Assembly: GCA_035557635.1 (NCBI GenBank)
Contig: DATMDR010000018.1
Coordinates: 1 to 7,244, forward strand
Length of the DNA: 7,244 bases
Direction of reading: 5' to 3'
From: VRUE01 sp035557635
GTDB taxonomy: Bacteria > Actinomycetota > Thermoleophilia > Solirubrobacterales > 70-9
Of this stretch, positions 1 to 5,757 are shown in pieces (position 1 is the first letter of the stretch; each line of letters begins with the position of its first letter). A program made the position numbers and the translations under genes. Below the pieces are notes generated by a model. That model was not told where the DNA came from, ran no database searches, and worked only from the letters and a program-made list of their open reading frames with translations.

Positions 1-135
1 TGGCCTACCGATCCCACCGCCATCGAAACCGGGCCCTGCCACACTGGCTTGAGCACTACAACGAGAAAAGGCCGCACAGCTCACTGGGGGGCCGGCCGCC
101 GATCAGCCGCGTTCACAACGTCCGTGGGCAGGACA
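1..135 (+). mobile_element. Right (3') end of an IS481-family insertion sequence, rest outside window
   Basis: This segment is almost wholly the 3' end of a transposase gene. Read from position 135 inward on the minus strand, it begins TGTCCTGCC. A 5'-TGT terminus is usual for IS481-family inverted repeats. The base just outside begins GCTAGC, which fits the NCTAGN target reported for Bordetella IS481 and IS1002. I therefore place the element's right boundary at about 135. The left inverted repeat lies outside the window, so the exact boundary and the intactness of the element cannot be confirmed from here. Confidence 0.6.
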
Positions 136-140
136 GCTAG
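3..140 (+). CDS. IS481-family transposase, C-terminal 45 residues (partial at 5' end)
   Basis: Frame 3 reads from the window edge to a TAG at 138-140. The translation contains RALPHWLEHYNEKRPHSSLG followed by GRPPISRVHN, the hallmark C-terminus of the DDE integrase-core transposases of the IS481 group (related to IS3 orfB). In the family this block lies just after the catalytic Glu, so the DDE residues themselves are outside the window. The enzyme would catalyse cut-and-paste or copy-paste movement of its own element. No frameshift is seen in the visible part, so the gene may be intact. The last codons appear to run out of the element: the stop TAG lies in the flanking GCTAGC hexamer, not in the inverted repeat. 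The gene converges on tetR, whose stop codon occupies 141-143 with no intervening base. Confidence 0.85.
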   Translation, partial: AYRSHRHRNRALPHWLEHYNEKRPHSSLGGRPPISRVHNVRGQDS

Positions 141-141
141 C
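136..141. repeat. Putative IS481 target-site hexamer GCTAGC
   Basis: GCTAGC is a perfect palindrome lying exactly between the presumed IS end (ACA at 133-135) and the tetR stop codon. It matches the NCTAGN target reported for IS481-type elements of Bordetella, which duplicate 6 bp on insertion. The transposase stop TAG (138-140) is inside it, and its last base is the final base of the tetR stop. A second copy flanking the left end of the element, outside the window, is the expected proof. Confidence 0.45.
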
Positions 142-749
142 TACTCGCTGACGAGCAGGTACCGGGCTGAGGCGACGCCCGCCGCGAGGGCGCTGTCGAC
201 CTCGCGGCTCGGATCTGAAAGCGCCTGCAGGGCGAAGCCGTCGCCGACCGCGAAGAGATAGGAGACGATCGCCTCGGCGTCGAAGCGAAGGTTGAGCACA
301 CCCTCCCGCTCCTTCGCCTTGAGAACCTCGGCGACGTGGGAACGGGTGCGCTCGAAGAGCTGCCCGACCTCGTGCTGGATCTCCGGGTTGCGGCGGCCGG
401 CGCTGAACAGCTCGTAGAGCAAGAGAAAGAACCCGGGTTCGTTCTGGATCAGTTCGGTGAGGCTGTTGACGAGGACGTCGAGAACGTCGTCGACTGTTTT
501 CGCTCTGCCCAGCGGCTCGTCCAGGCGGGCGACGCGGAACTCGGCGTCACGGCGGACGACCTCAACCAGGAGCCGCTCCTTGGTCCCGAAGTAGTAGTGG
601 AGAAGACCGCGGCTGACGCCGGCCTCACGGGCGACGTGCTCGAAGGTCGAGCCGGCGGCGCCGCGGGCGGCGACGCTGTCGCGCATCGCATCGACGATGC
701 GCTGCGCCTTCTCGCCGCTCAGCTCGCGCTCTGTGGTTGCTGCCTCCAT
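141..749 (-). CDS. TetR/AcrR-family transcriptional regulator
   Basis: This is a 202-residue one-component repressor-type protein, the usual size for TetR proteins. The N-terminal DNA-binding helix-turn-helix spans about residues 16-62 and includes TFEHVAREAGVSRGLLHYYF (35-54), with the typical FGTKERLL continuation. Residues about 80-200 form the helical ligand-binding and dimerisation half, resembling the BetI-like TetR_C_6 group by eye. The ligand cannot be told from sequence. The ATG at 749 has no SD, but a TAGACT box lies 9 nt upstream, so a near-leaderless message is likely. The gene is the last of a run of minus-strand genes, 120 nt after the small membrane protein gene. It probably has its own promoter, and may control itself or that neighbour. 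Its C-terminus looks complete even though an IS element sits immediately after its stop. The call as a TetR protein is secure; the target is unknown. Confidence 0.93.
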   Translation of the reverse strand: MEAATTERELSGEKAQRIVDAMRDSVAARGAAGSTFEHVAREAGVSRGLLHYYFGTKERLLVEVVRRDAEFRVARLDEPLGRAKTVDDVLDVLVNSLTELIQNEPGFFLLLYELFSAGRRNPEIQHEVGQLFERTRSHVAEVLKAKEREGVLNLRFDAEAIVSYLFAVGDGFALQALSDPSREVDSALAAGVASARYLLVSE

Positions 750-758
750 CGGGAGATC

Positions 759-764
759 AGTCTA
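759..764 (-). promoter_or_regulatory. Putative -10 box (TAGACT) of tetR
   Basis: On the minus strand TAGACT stands 9 nt before the tetR ATG. With normal -10 spacing, transcription would start about 3 nt before the ATG, giving a near-leaderless mRNA. No convincing -35 is seen 16-18 bp upstream. TCAG and CTGA arms flank the box (TCAG-N11-CTGA) and could be a weak operator, but they are only 4 bp long. Confidence 0.35.
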
Positions 765-803
765 TTACCGGCTGACGAGGCCCAGGCGCCGGCAGGCAAG
801 AAC

Positions 804-827
804 GCAGGAAGCGTGGCGTGCTTCTGC
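804..827 (-). terminator. Possible stem-loop terminator after the 142-aa membrane protein gene
   Basis: On the minus strand GCAGAAGC and GCTTCCTGC can pair as an 8-bp stem with one bulged base and a 7-nt loop. The hairpin is followed by GTTCTTG, a poor T tract. It starts 42 nt beyond the stop of the gene at 870-1298 and before the tetR promoter box, a sensible place for a terminator. The stem is short and the T run weak, so this is only a candidate. Confidence 0.3.
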
Positions 828-869
828 ACGCGAGCGACCGAGGACGCCGCCTGCCGTCGTCTGGGACCG

Positions 870-1298
870 TCAGGAGCCGTTGATGCTCGAAGAGCTCGTG
901 TACTCAAACTCCTCCTCGGCACCGAAGAGGGCATCGAGGACGGTCTTGCGGGCATCCTCGCTGAGCACCAGCGCGATCCCGGCGCCGACGAGCCCGAAGA
1001 GGAGGAGGCGCCCGAGCCGGCTCTTCTTGCGCTTACGCGGCGCCTTCAGCTGCTCGGAGACGTCGCGCAGGCTCTCCGCCGCGACGCGCAGGTCCTTCTG
1101 CACCTTCTTGTCGCTGGTGACGGCCTTGACCGCCCCCTTGCCGTTGCCGGTAGCGCGGGTGTAGGCGCCGCGGGCCGCCTCGAACGCCTCACGGAGGCTG
1201 TCGCGCAGTTCTTCGTCCTCGACCAGGCGCTGCACGTAGGGATTCTCGCGTGCGGTCGAGTAAAGATCGGCTGCCTGGCTCGTCTTCGTCTTGCTCAT
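870..1298 (-). CDS. Small single-span membrane protein of unknown function
   Basis: This is a 142-residue protein. I do not assign it to a named family; it resembles unannotated conserved proteins of high-GC actinobacteria and, loosely, YtxH-type envelope proteins. Residues 12-85 are hydrophilic, charged and probably helical, including ENPYVQRLVEDEELRDSLRE (18-37). A strongly basic patch (APRKRKKSRLGR, 86-97) precedes one hydrophobic span at about 98-112. The tail is acidic and Ser-rich (GAEEEFEYTSSSS). By the positive-inside rule the long N-terminal part is cytoplasmic and the tail is outside. The ATG at 1298 is supported by an excellent SD, GAGGAG at 1304-1309 with AGGC-type spacing. The gene lies 59 nt after the glycosyltransferase gene. 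A weak TATCCT box at 1331-1336 could give it its own promoter, but read-through from the operon is equally possible. Confidence 0.85.
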   Translation of the reverse strand: MSKTKTSQAADLYSTARENPYVQRLVEDEELRDSLREAFEAARGAYTRATGNGKGAVKAVTSDKKVQKDLRVAAESLRDVSEQLKAPRKRKKSRLGRLLLFGLVGAGIALVLSEDARKTVLDALFGAEEEFEYTSSSSINGS

Positions 1299-1357
1299 GC
1301 CTTCTCCTCGCTGGATCTCCGGGGTAGGTCAGGATAGCCAGAACGCCACGCACCGCG

Positions 1358-2899
1358 TCACTGCGGGCCGATTCCATCCAGAAGCACGCCATTCGAGCGG
1401 AAGCCGGTGTCGACCCTGCGCACGTCGCGCAGGCTCAGCCGGGCCAGGTCGGGCCCCGGCAGCTCGTAGCGGCGGATGTAGAGACGGCCGACGCGCTCGT
1501 GGCCGACTTCGCGGAACCCCGGCGCGAGCAGCCCTCGCGGCGCCGGTGGCACCGGGCCGTCGGAGATGAAGTCGACCTCGTGCACGAACCAGGAGAAGCC
1601 TTCGGAGGAGCGAGCCTGAAAGGACCCGGTCGAGAGGTAGTAGCGCAGGGAGGCCTGGCCGATCGTCCAGGTGACCATCGCCCGCGGCGCGCTCGGCGCC
1701 CCCAGCCGCTCCGCCACCGCCTTCCAGTCGGGTTTCTGCAGGGCGGATGAGAAGTTGGTCCAGACGCAGAAGCCGAGCGAGTAGACGACCAGCGCGACCC
1801 CGAGCACGGTGCCGGAGCGGCGTGCTCCCCGCAGGGTCAGGCCGATCGCCACCGCAACCAGCAGCGGGACCAAAGCCGGCAGCAGGTTGCGGGCGAGGAC
1901 GTAGTCCTTGCTGGGGATGAGCACGGCGAGGGCGAACGGGACCGCGACGGTGGCGACCGCGATCGCCAGCACCTGGCCGCCCCCACGGCGCTCGCGCCGG
2001 CTGCCCCGCAGGACCAGCAGCGCCAGCGCGGCCACCATCAGCGCCACCGGCGCCAGAGCGAGCAGCGGCCGCTCCGGGCGGGCGATGATGTCGCCGATCT
2101 CGCCAACACTGAAGACGACCCCGATCTCCCAGAGGCGGTGGCCCAACGAGTGGTTGCCAATCCATTCGGCGTGGCCGTAGGACATCTGGTGGTAAGCCAG
2201 GGGCAGCAGCAGCAAGCCGAAGGCGACGACGATCGCGACGCCGCGGAGCGCCTGCCGGCGGCGGCGGAACAGCAGCCACGAAGCCTCGGCGAGGATCGCG
2301 AAGAAGGCGAAGTAGTGGGTGGCGAGGGCCAGGCCGGAGGCGAGACCCCAGAAGGCGAAGTCGCGTCCGCGTCCGCGCTTCAGCGCGCGCAGGTAATAGA
2401 GCAGCGAGATGCTGGTGAGCAGGACCAGCAGCGCGTAGCCGCGACCCTCCTGCGAGTACCAGAGCAGCATCGGGTTGACGGCGACCAGGGCGGCGGCGGC
2501 GATCCCGGCGCGGCGATCGCGCAGCGCGGCGGCGATCAGGTAGGCGACCGGCACGGTGGCGACCCCGGCCAGGGCGGAGAGCGAGCGCAGCCCGAACTCG
2601 CCGGTGCCGGTGACCTGAGTCCAGAGCCAGGCCAGCGCGTAGTAGAGCGGCGGCGCCGACTCGCTGAAGCCGACCGCGTCCATCGCATGCCAGAAGTCCC
2701 CGCGCAGGATGCGGCTGGCGGTGACGATCTCGTCGTGGTGGTAGGCCTGCAGGCCGAGCGTGGCAAAGCGCAGCCCGGCGGCGAGCAGAGTCAGTCCAGC
2801 GACGATCCAGAAGGTGCGGGAGCGTGCCCGCACCGCCTCGCGCACCGACTCGACCCAGGTGGACAGGCTGCCCCTGCCCAGGGCGCCGGCGGCCTCCAT
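1358..2899 (-). CDS. GT39/PMT-type membrane glycosyltransferase (GT-C fold)
   Basis: This 513-residue polytopic membrane protein resembles the PMT_2/ArnT group. Such enzymes move a sugar from a polyprenyl-phosphate carrier to a protein, lipid or glycan on the outer face of the membrane. A first span at about 30-49 is followed by the extracytoplasmic loop YHHDEIVTASRIL, whose Asp56-Glu57 fits the acidic catalytic or metal site of GT-C enzymes. Next come APPLYYALAWLW (82-93) and SQEGRGYALL (149-158), both conserved landmarks. About ten hydrophobic spans run to about residue 380, including a late ARNLLPALVPLL. A soluble C-terminal domain begins near QKPDWKAVAERL (388-399). The donor and acceptor sugars cannot be read from sequence. 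The ATG at 2899 is 2 nt after the lon stop (TGAGGATG), so translation is probably coupled to lon. That placement of a GT-C enzyme is unusual. No truncation or frameshift is seen. Confidence 0.88.
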   Translation of the reverse strand: MEAAGALGRGSLSTWVESVREAVRARSRTFWIVAGLTLLAAGLRFATLGLQAYHHDEIVTASRILRGDFWHAMDAVGFSESAPPLYYALAWLWTQVTGTGEFGLRSLSALAGVATVPVAYLIAAALRDRRAGIAAAALVAVNPMLLWYSQEGRGYALLVLLTSISLLYYLRALKRGRGRDFAFWGLASGLALATHYFAFFAILAEASWLLFRRRRQALRGVAIVVAFGLLLLPLAYHQMSYGHAEWIGNHSLGHRLWEIGVVFSVGEIGDIIARPERPLLALAPVALMVAALALLVLRGSRRERRGGGQVLAIAVATVAVPFALAVLIPSKDYVLARNLLPALVPLLVAVAIGLTLRGARRSGTVLGVALVVYSLGFCVWTNFSSALQKPDWKAVAERLGAPSAPRAMVTWTIGQASLRYYLSTGSFQARSSEGFSWFVHEVDFISDGPVPPAPRGLLAPGFREVGHERVGRLYIRRYELPGPDLARLSLRDVRRVDTGFRSNGVLLDGIGPQ

Positions 2900-2901
2900 C
2901 C

Positions 2902-5226
2902 TCAGGAAACCAGAGCCTCGTCGATCGCCTTCGAGACCTCGTCCACGTAGGTGAACTCCAGCTCGCTGCGCTCGTGCTCGGGGATCTCGGCGATGTCGCC
3001 TTCGTTGCGCTCTGGGACTATCACCCGCTTGATCCCGGCCCGCTGGGCGGCGAGCGACTTCTCCTTCAGCCCGCCGATCGGGAGCACCTGGCCGGTCAGC
3101 GTCACCTCGCCGGTCATCGCGACGTCGTTGCGGACCGGCCGGCCGCTGGCCAGTGAGGCGAGCGCCACGGTCATCGCCACGCCGGCCGAGGGCCCGTCCT
3201 TCGGCACCGCGCCGGCCGGCACGTGGATGTGGATGTCGTGCTCGGCGAACCAGTTCTCCCCCAGCTCCGGCGCCACCTCCCGCCAGTGGCCGCGCACGTA
3301 GGAGAGCGCCGCCTGCGCCGACTCCCTCATCACGTCACCGAGCTGGCCGGTGATCGTCAGCTTGCCCGAGCCCGGCATGGCCGTCGCCTCGATGAAGAGC
3401 ACGTCGCCCCCGGTTGGGGTCCAGGCAAGTCCGGTTGCGACCCCGGGGTCCTTGGTGCGGCGCCGCTGCTCGGCGAAGACGCGACGACGACCGAGCAGCT
3501 CGCGCGCCCGCTTGGCCGAGATCTTCACCTTGCCGTCGACCTTGTCCTCGGCGACGTCGCGGGCGACTTTGCGGCAGATCGTGCCGATCTGGCGCTCGAG
3601 GTTGCGGACGCCCGCCTCGCGCGTGTACTCCTCGATGATCGCTGTCAAGGCCGGCTCGGCGAACTCGATCTGCGAGGGCTTGAGGCCATTGGTTTCGATC
3701 TGGCGCGGGACCAGGTAGCGGCGGGCGATGTGGCGCTTCTCGTCGACGGTGTAGCCGGCCAGCTCGATCGTCTCCATCCGATCCTGGAGCGGGCCGGGGA
3801 TGGTGTCGAGGACGTTCGCCGTGGCGATGAACATCACGTCGGAGAGATCGAACTCGAGGTCGAGGTAGTGGTCGCGAAAGCTGTCGTTCTGGGCCGGATC
3901 GAGCACCTCGAGCATCGCCGAGGCGGGGTCGCCGCGGAAGTCGGCGCCCATCTTGTCGATCTCGTCGATCAGGAAGACCGGGTTGCGCGACTCCGCGTCG
4001 CGGATCGCGCGGACGATCGTGCCCGGCATCGCGCCGATGTAGGTGCGCCGGTGGCCGCGAATCTCCGACTCGTCCCGGACGCCGCCGACCGAGATCCGCG
4101 CGAAGCGGCGGCCGACGGAGCGGGCGATCGAGTGGCCGAGCGAGGTCTTGCCGACGCCGGGCGGTCCCACGAAGCAGAGGATCGGCCCGGAGAGGTCGTT
4201 CTTCAGCTTGGAGACGGCGAGGTACTCGATGATCCGCTCCTTCACCTTGTCGAGGTCGAAATGGTCCTCGTCGAGGATTCGCCGCGCGCGGTCGAGGTCG
4301 AGGTCGTCCTGCGTCTGTTCGCTCCACGGCAGCGAGATGATCCAGTCGAGGTACGTGCGGATGACGCCGTACTCCGCCGCCGCGGACGGGAGCTTCTCCA
4401 GCCGGGCGAGCTCGCGGTTGGCGGCCTTGAGCGCGTGCTCGGGCAGGTTCTTCTCCTCGATCAGCCCGCGCAGCTCGTTGATCTCCGCCTGGTGCTCGTC
4501 GTCCTCGCCGAGCTCGTCCTGGATCGCCTTCAACTGCTGGCGGAGGAAGAACTCGCGCTGGCCCTTGTCGATCTCGCTGGCGACCTGGGACTGGATCTTC
4601 GAGCCCAGCTCCGACATCTCGACCTCGCGGTTCAGGATCAGCGACACCGCGCGCAGGCGCTCCTCGACGTTAACCGTCTCGAGCAGCTCCTGCCGCTCCT
4701 CGGTCTTGAGCCGGAGCGTCGAGGCGATCAGGTGGCACAGCGCGCTGGGGTCGTCGACGTTCGCCGCTGCAAGCTGGAGCTCCTCGGGCAGGTACGGCGT
4801 CATCCCGATGATGTGCGTGAACTGGGCCTGGACGTTGCGGGTGAGCGCCTCCACCTCCGGCGACTCGGGAAGCACGTCCGGTAGCTCCTCCAGCTCCGCC
4901 GTGAGGTACGGCTCCTCCTGCTCCTGCTCGACCAGACGCACGCGCTGGAGACCCTGCACGAGGATCCGCAGCGTGCCGTCGGGCACCTTGATCATCTTGT
5001 GGACGACGGCGACGGTCCCGACCCGGTAGAGGTCGTCCCAGCCGGGCGGATCCGCCTCGGGATCGCGGACCGTGAGCAGCGCGAGCATCCGCTCGCCCGA
5101 CACGACGTCGTCGATCAGCCTCACGGAGCGCTCCTGGCCGACGGCGAGGGGCGTCATCGACTCCGGGAACACGACCGTCTCCTTCAGCGGCAGCACCGGG
5201 AGCTTCATCCGCTCGGGCGTGCTCAT
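2902..5226 (-). CDS. lon: ATP-dependent protease Lon (LonA type)
   Basis: This is a full-length 774-residue LonA, close to the 784 of the E. coli enzyme. Lon is a cytoplasmic homohexamer that unfolds and degrades misfolded and selected regulatory proteins. The N-terminal substrate-binding domain starts at LPVLPLKETVVFPESMTPLA and runs to about 200, followed by a charged helical linker (about 200-300). The AAA+ module has Walker A GPPGVGKTS (354-362), Walker B VFLIDEID (417-424), a sensor-1 Asn471 in ATANVLDTIP, and a sensor-2 Arg541 in GVRNLERQI. The protease domain has the Ser-Lys dyad: Ser680 in KDGPSAGVAM and Lys723 in GGLKEKSLAA. All key residues are present. The ATG at 5226 follows a GGGTGAG ribosome-binding sequence that contains the hsp20 stop codon, only 4 nt separating the genes. 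lon is therefore co-transcribed with hsp20, and its expression probably follows the hsp20 promoter. The glycosyltransferase gene follows after 2 nt. Confidence 0.98.
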   Translation of the reverse strand: MSTPERMKLPVLPLKETVVFPESMTPLAVGQERSVRLIDDVVSGERMLALLTVRDPEADPPGWDDLYRVGTVAVVHKMIKVPDGTLRILVQGLQRVRLVEQEQEEPYLTAELEELPDVLPESPEVEALTRNVQAQFTHIIGMTPYLPEELQLAAANVDDPSALCHLIASTLRLKTEERQELLETVNVEERLRAVSLILNREVEMSELGSKIQSQVASEIDKGQREFFLRQQLKAIQDELGEDDEHQAEINELRGLIEEKNLPEHALKAANRELARLEKLPSAAAEYGVIRTYLDWIISLPWSEQTQDDLDLDRARRILDEDHFDLDKVKERIIEYLAVSKLKNDLSGPILCFVGPPGVGKTSLGHSIARSVGRRFARISVGGVRDESEIRGHRRTYIGAMPGTIVRAIRDAESRNPVFLIDEIDKMGADFRGDPASAMLEVLDPAQNDSFRDHYLDLEFDLSDVMFIATANVLDTIPGPLQDRMETIELAGYTVDEKRHIARRYLVPRQIETNGLKPSQIEFAEPALTAIIEEYTREAGVRNLERQIGTICRKVARDVAEDKVDGKVKISAKRARELLGRRRVFAEQRRRTKDPGVATGLAWTPTGGDVLFIEATAMPGSGKLTITGQLGDVMRESAQAALSYVRGHWREVAPELGENWFAEHDIHIHVPAGAVPKDGPSAGVAMTVALASLASGRPVRNDVAMTGEVTLTGQVLPIGGLKEKSLAAQRAGIKRVIVPERNEGDIAEIPEHERSELEFTYVDEVSKAIDEALVS

Positions 5227-5230
5227 GCGC

Positions 5231-5668
5231 TCACCCGACCCTGCGGACGATGATCGCCGCGGTCTGCCTGCGTGGGGCCCGCTTGGCGATCGGGAGCGTG
5301 ATCTTGAGCATGCCGGCCTCGTAGACGGCGCTGGCGGACGCAGGGGCGATGTCGTGTCCGAGCGGGACCCGGCGCTCGAAGCGGCCGTAGTCGATCTCCG
5401 CCTGCTGGTACACCTGGCCGTCGATGCGGGGCCGCGCCCGCTCCCCCTCGACTGTCAGCGTCCCCTCGGCAACCGCGATCTCGATCGACTCCGGGTCGAC
5501 GCCGGCGAGCTCGACGACGATGACAAGCTCATGCGGGTCTTCCGTGACGAAGCAGTCGACCGCGGGCCGGAACCCGTGCCGCAGGCCGGAGAAGCGGGGC
5601 ACCTGCCAGAGGTCGGCGAAGAGCTCCTCGATCTCCCCTTGCAAGCGGTCGATGTCGCGCCGCGCCAT
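5231..5668 (-). CDS. Hsp20/alpha-crystallin small heat-shock protein
   Basis: This ATP-independent holdase chaperone binds unfolding proteins in the cytoplasm and keeps them available for refolding or degradation. From the ATG at 5668 it has 145 residues. A short N-terminal helix (MARRDIDRLQGEIEELFADL) leads to an alpha-crystallin domain from about 34 to 130: FRPAVDCFVTEDPHELVIVV, VELAGVDPESIEI, LTVEGER, and the signature AVYEAGMLKITLPIAK. A C-terminal IIV tripeptide fits the I-x-I/V oligomer contact. An ATG at 5725 would add 19 residues that do not look like this family and would run through the inverted repeats upstream, so I prefer 5668. No close SD is present (AAGGGG is 12 nt away), but TACGCT lies 6 nt upstream, favouring a leaderless mRNA. 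The gene heads the operon with lon, 4 nt downstream. In E. coli the small heat-shock proteins IbpA and IbpB are themselves Lon substrates, so the pairing makes functional sense. Confidence 0.93.
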   Translation of the reverse strand: MARRDIDRLQGEIEELFADLWQVPRFSGLRHGFRPAVDCFVTEDPHELVIVVELAGVDPESIEIAVAEGTLTVEGERARPRIDGQVYQQAEIDYGRFERRVPLGHDIAPASASAVYEAGMLKITLPIAKRAPRRQTAAIIVRRVG

Positions 5669-5671
5669 CGG

Positions 5672-5692
5672 GTGAGCGTACCCCTTGCTCAC
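5672..5692. promoter_or_regulatory. Inverted repeat GTGAGC-N9-GCTCAC upstream of hsp20 (putative operator)
   Basis: GTGAGC (5672-5677) and GCTCAC (5687-5692) are perfect 6-bp arms 9 bp apart, covering the putative hsp20 -10 box. The 9-bp spacer recalls the geometry of the CIRCE element (HrcA operator), but the arm sequence does not match TTAGCACTC. It overlaps a second repeat at 5684-5697, so the two could be alternative pairings or one compound operator. The binding protein is unknown. Confidence 0.4.
5675..5680 (-). promoter_or_regulatory. Putative -10 box (TACGCT) of the hsp20-lon operon
   Basis: On the minus strand TACGCT ends 6 nt before the ATG at 5668. Standard -10 spacing would place transcription start exactly on the A of that ATG. 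The -35 region 17 bp upstream reads TTCAGC, a poor match to TTGACA, as is common for regulated promoters. The box lies inside an inverted repeat, so a repressor bound there would block it. Confidence 0.35.
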
Positions 5693-5697
5693 GCAAG
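5684..5697. promoter_or_regulatory. Inverted repeat CTTGC-TCAC-GCAAG upstream of hsp20 (putative operator)
   Basis: CTTGCTCACGCAAG has perfect 5-bp arms and a 4-bp centre. Its CTTG...CAAG ends recall the HspR operator HAIR (CTTGAGT-N7-ACTCAAG), which controls lon in Streptomyces. However, the spacing and the inner arm bases differ, so it is not a true HAIR. It sits between the -35 and -10 regions of the hsp20 promoter, where a repressor would act. Confidence 0.4.
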
Positions 5698-5702
5698 CTG
5701 AA

Positions 5703-5720
5703 CAGCCGTGGAAGCGGCTG
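5703..5720. promoter_or_regulatory. Central inverted repeat CAGCCG-N6-CGGCTG in the divergent intergenic region
   Basis: Perfect 6-bp arms (5703-5708 and 5715-5720) are separated by TGGAAG. The repeat lies between the hsp20 promoter box and the -10 box of the rightward gene, so one bound regulator could affect both directions. It could also fold as a hairpin in RNA, but neither proposed transcript includes it. No T tract follows, so a terminator is unlikely. Confidence 0.35.
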
Positions 5721-5744
5721 CTCATCGCGAGTAACCCGGGGGGC

Positions 5745-5750
5745 TAGGAT
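5745..5750 (+). promoter_or_regulatory. Putative -10 box (TAGGAT) of the 49-aa membrane protein gene
   Basis: TAGGAT, a common actinobacterial -10 form, ends 7 nt before the GTG at 5758. Transcription would begin at about 5757, giving an essentially leaderless message. The AGGA within it could instead serve as an SD 8 nt from the GTG if transcription starts farther upstream. No clear -35 is seen. Confidence 0.38.
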
Positions 5751-5757
5751 CCGACGC

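Noticed and set aside
336..1337. A 333-codon plus-strand open frame across tetR and the 142-aa gene
   Set aside because: It spans two genes and their gap on the other strand, has no SD and no domain, and is a GC-rich shadow frame.
1329..2279. A 316-codon minus-strand frame within the glycosyltransferase
   Set aside because: It is a different frame of the same strand, dominated by Arg, Ala, Gly and Pro, and conflicts with the clear GT-C membrane protein.
4264..4320. Short GAGGTC tandem repeat in lon
   Set aside because: It encodes the alternating Asp-Leu stretch DDLDLDRA in the Lon linker; the repetition is a codon-use effect, not a repeat element.
3223..4884. A 553-codon open frame on the plus strand
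   Set aside because: It lies wholly antisense to lon, which has every family motif. In very GC-rich DNA the opposite strand of a real gene often stays open. The translation is a low-complexity mix of Arg, Leu, Val, Asp and Glu with no recognisable domain.
5684..5697. Calling the CTTGC/GCAAG repeat a true HspR HAIR site
   Set aside because: HAIR has 7-bp arms CTTGAGT and ACTCAAG with a 7-bp spacer. Here only CTTG and CAAG agree and the spacing is much shorter, so I list it only as an unidentified operator candidate.
5669..5725. Longer hsp20 start (ATG at 5725, 19 extra residues)
   Set aside because: The extra residues include two Cys and resemble no Hsp20 N-terminus, and the DNA there holds the inverted repeats and promoter box. 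The ATG at 5668 starts a typical small heat-shock protein.
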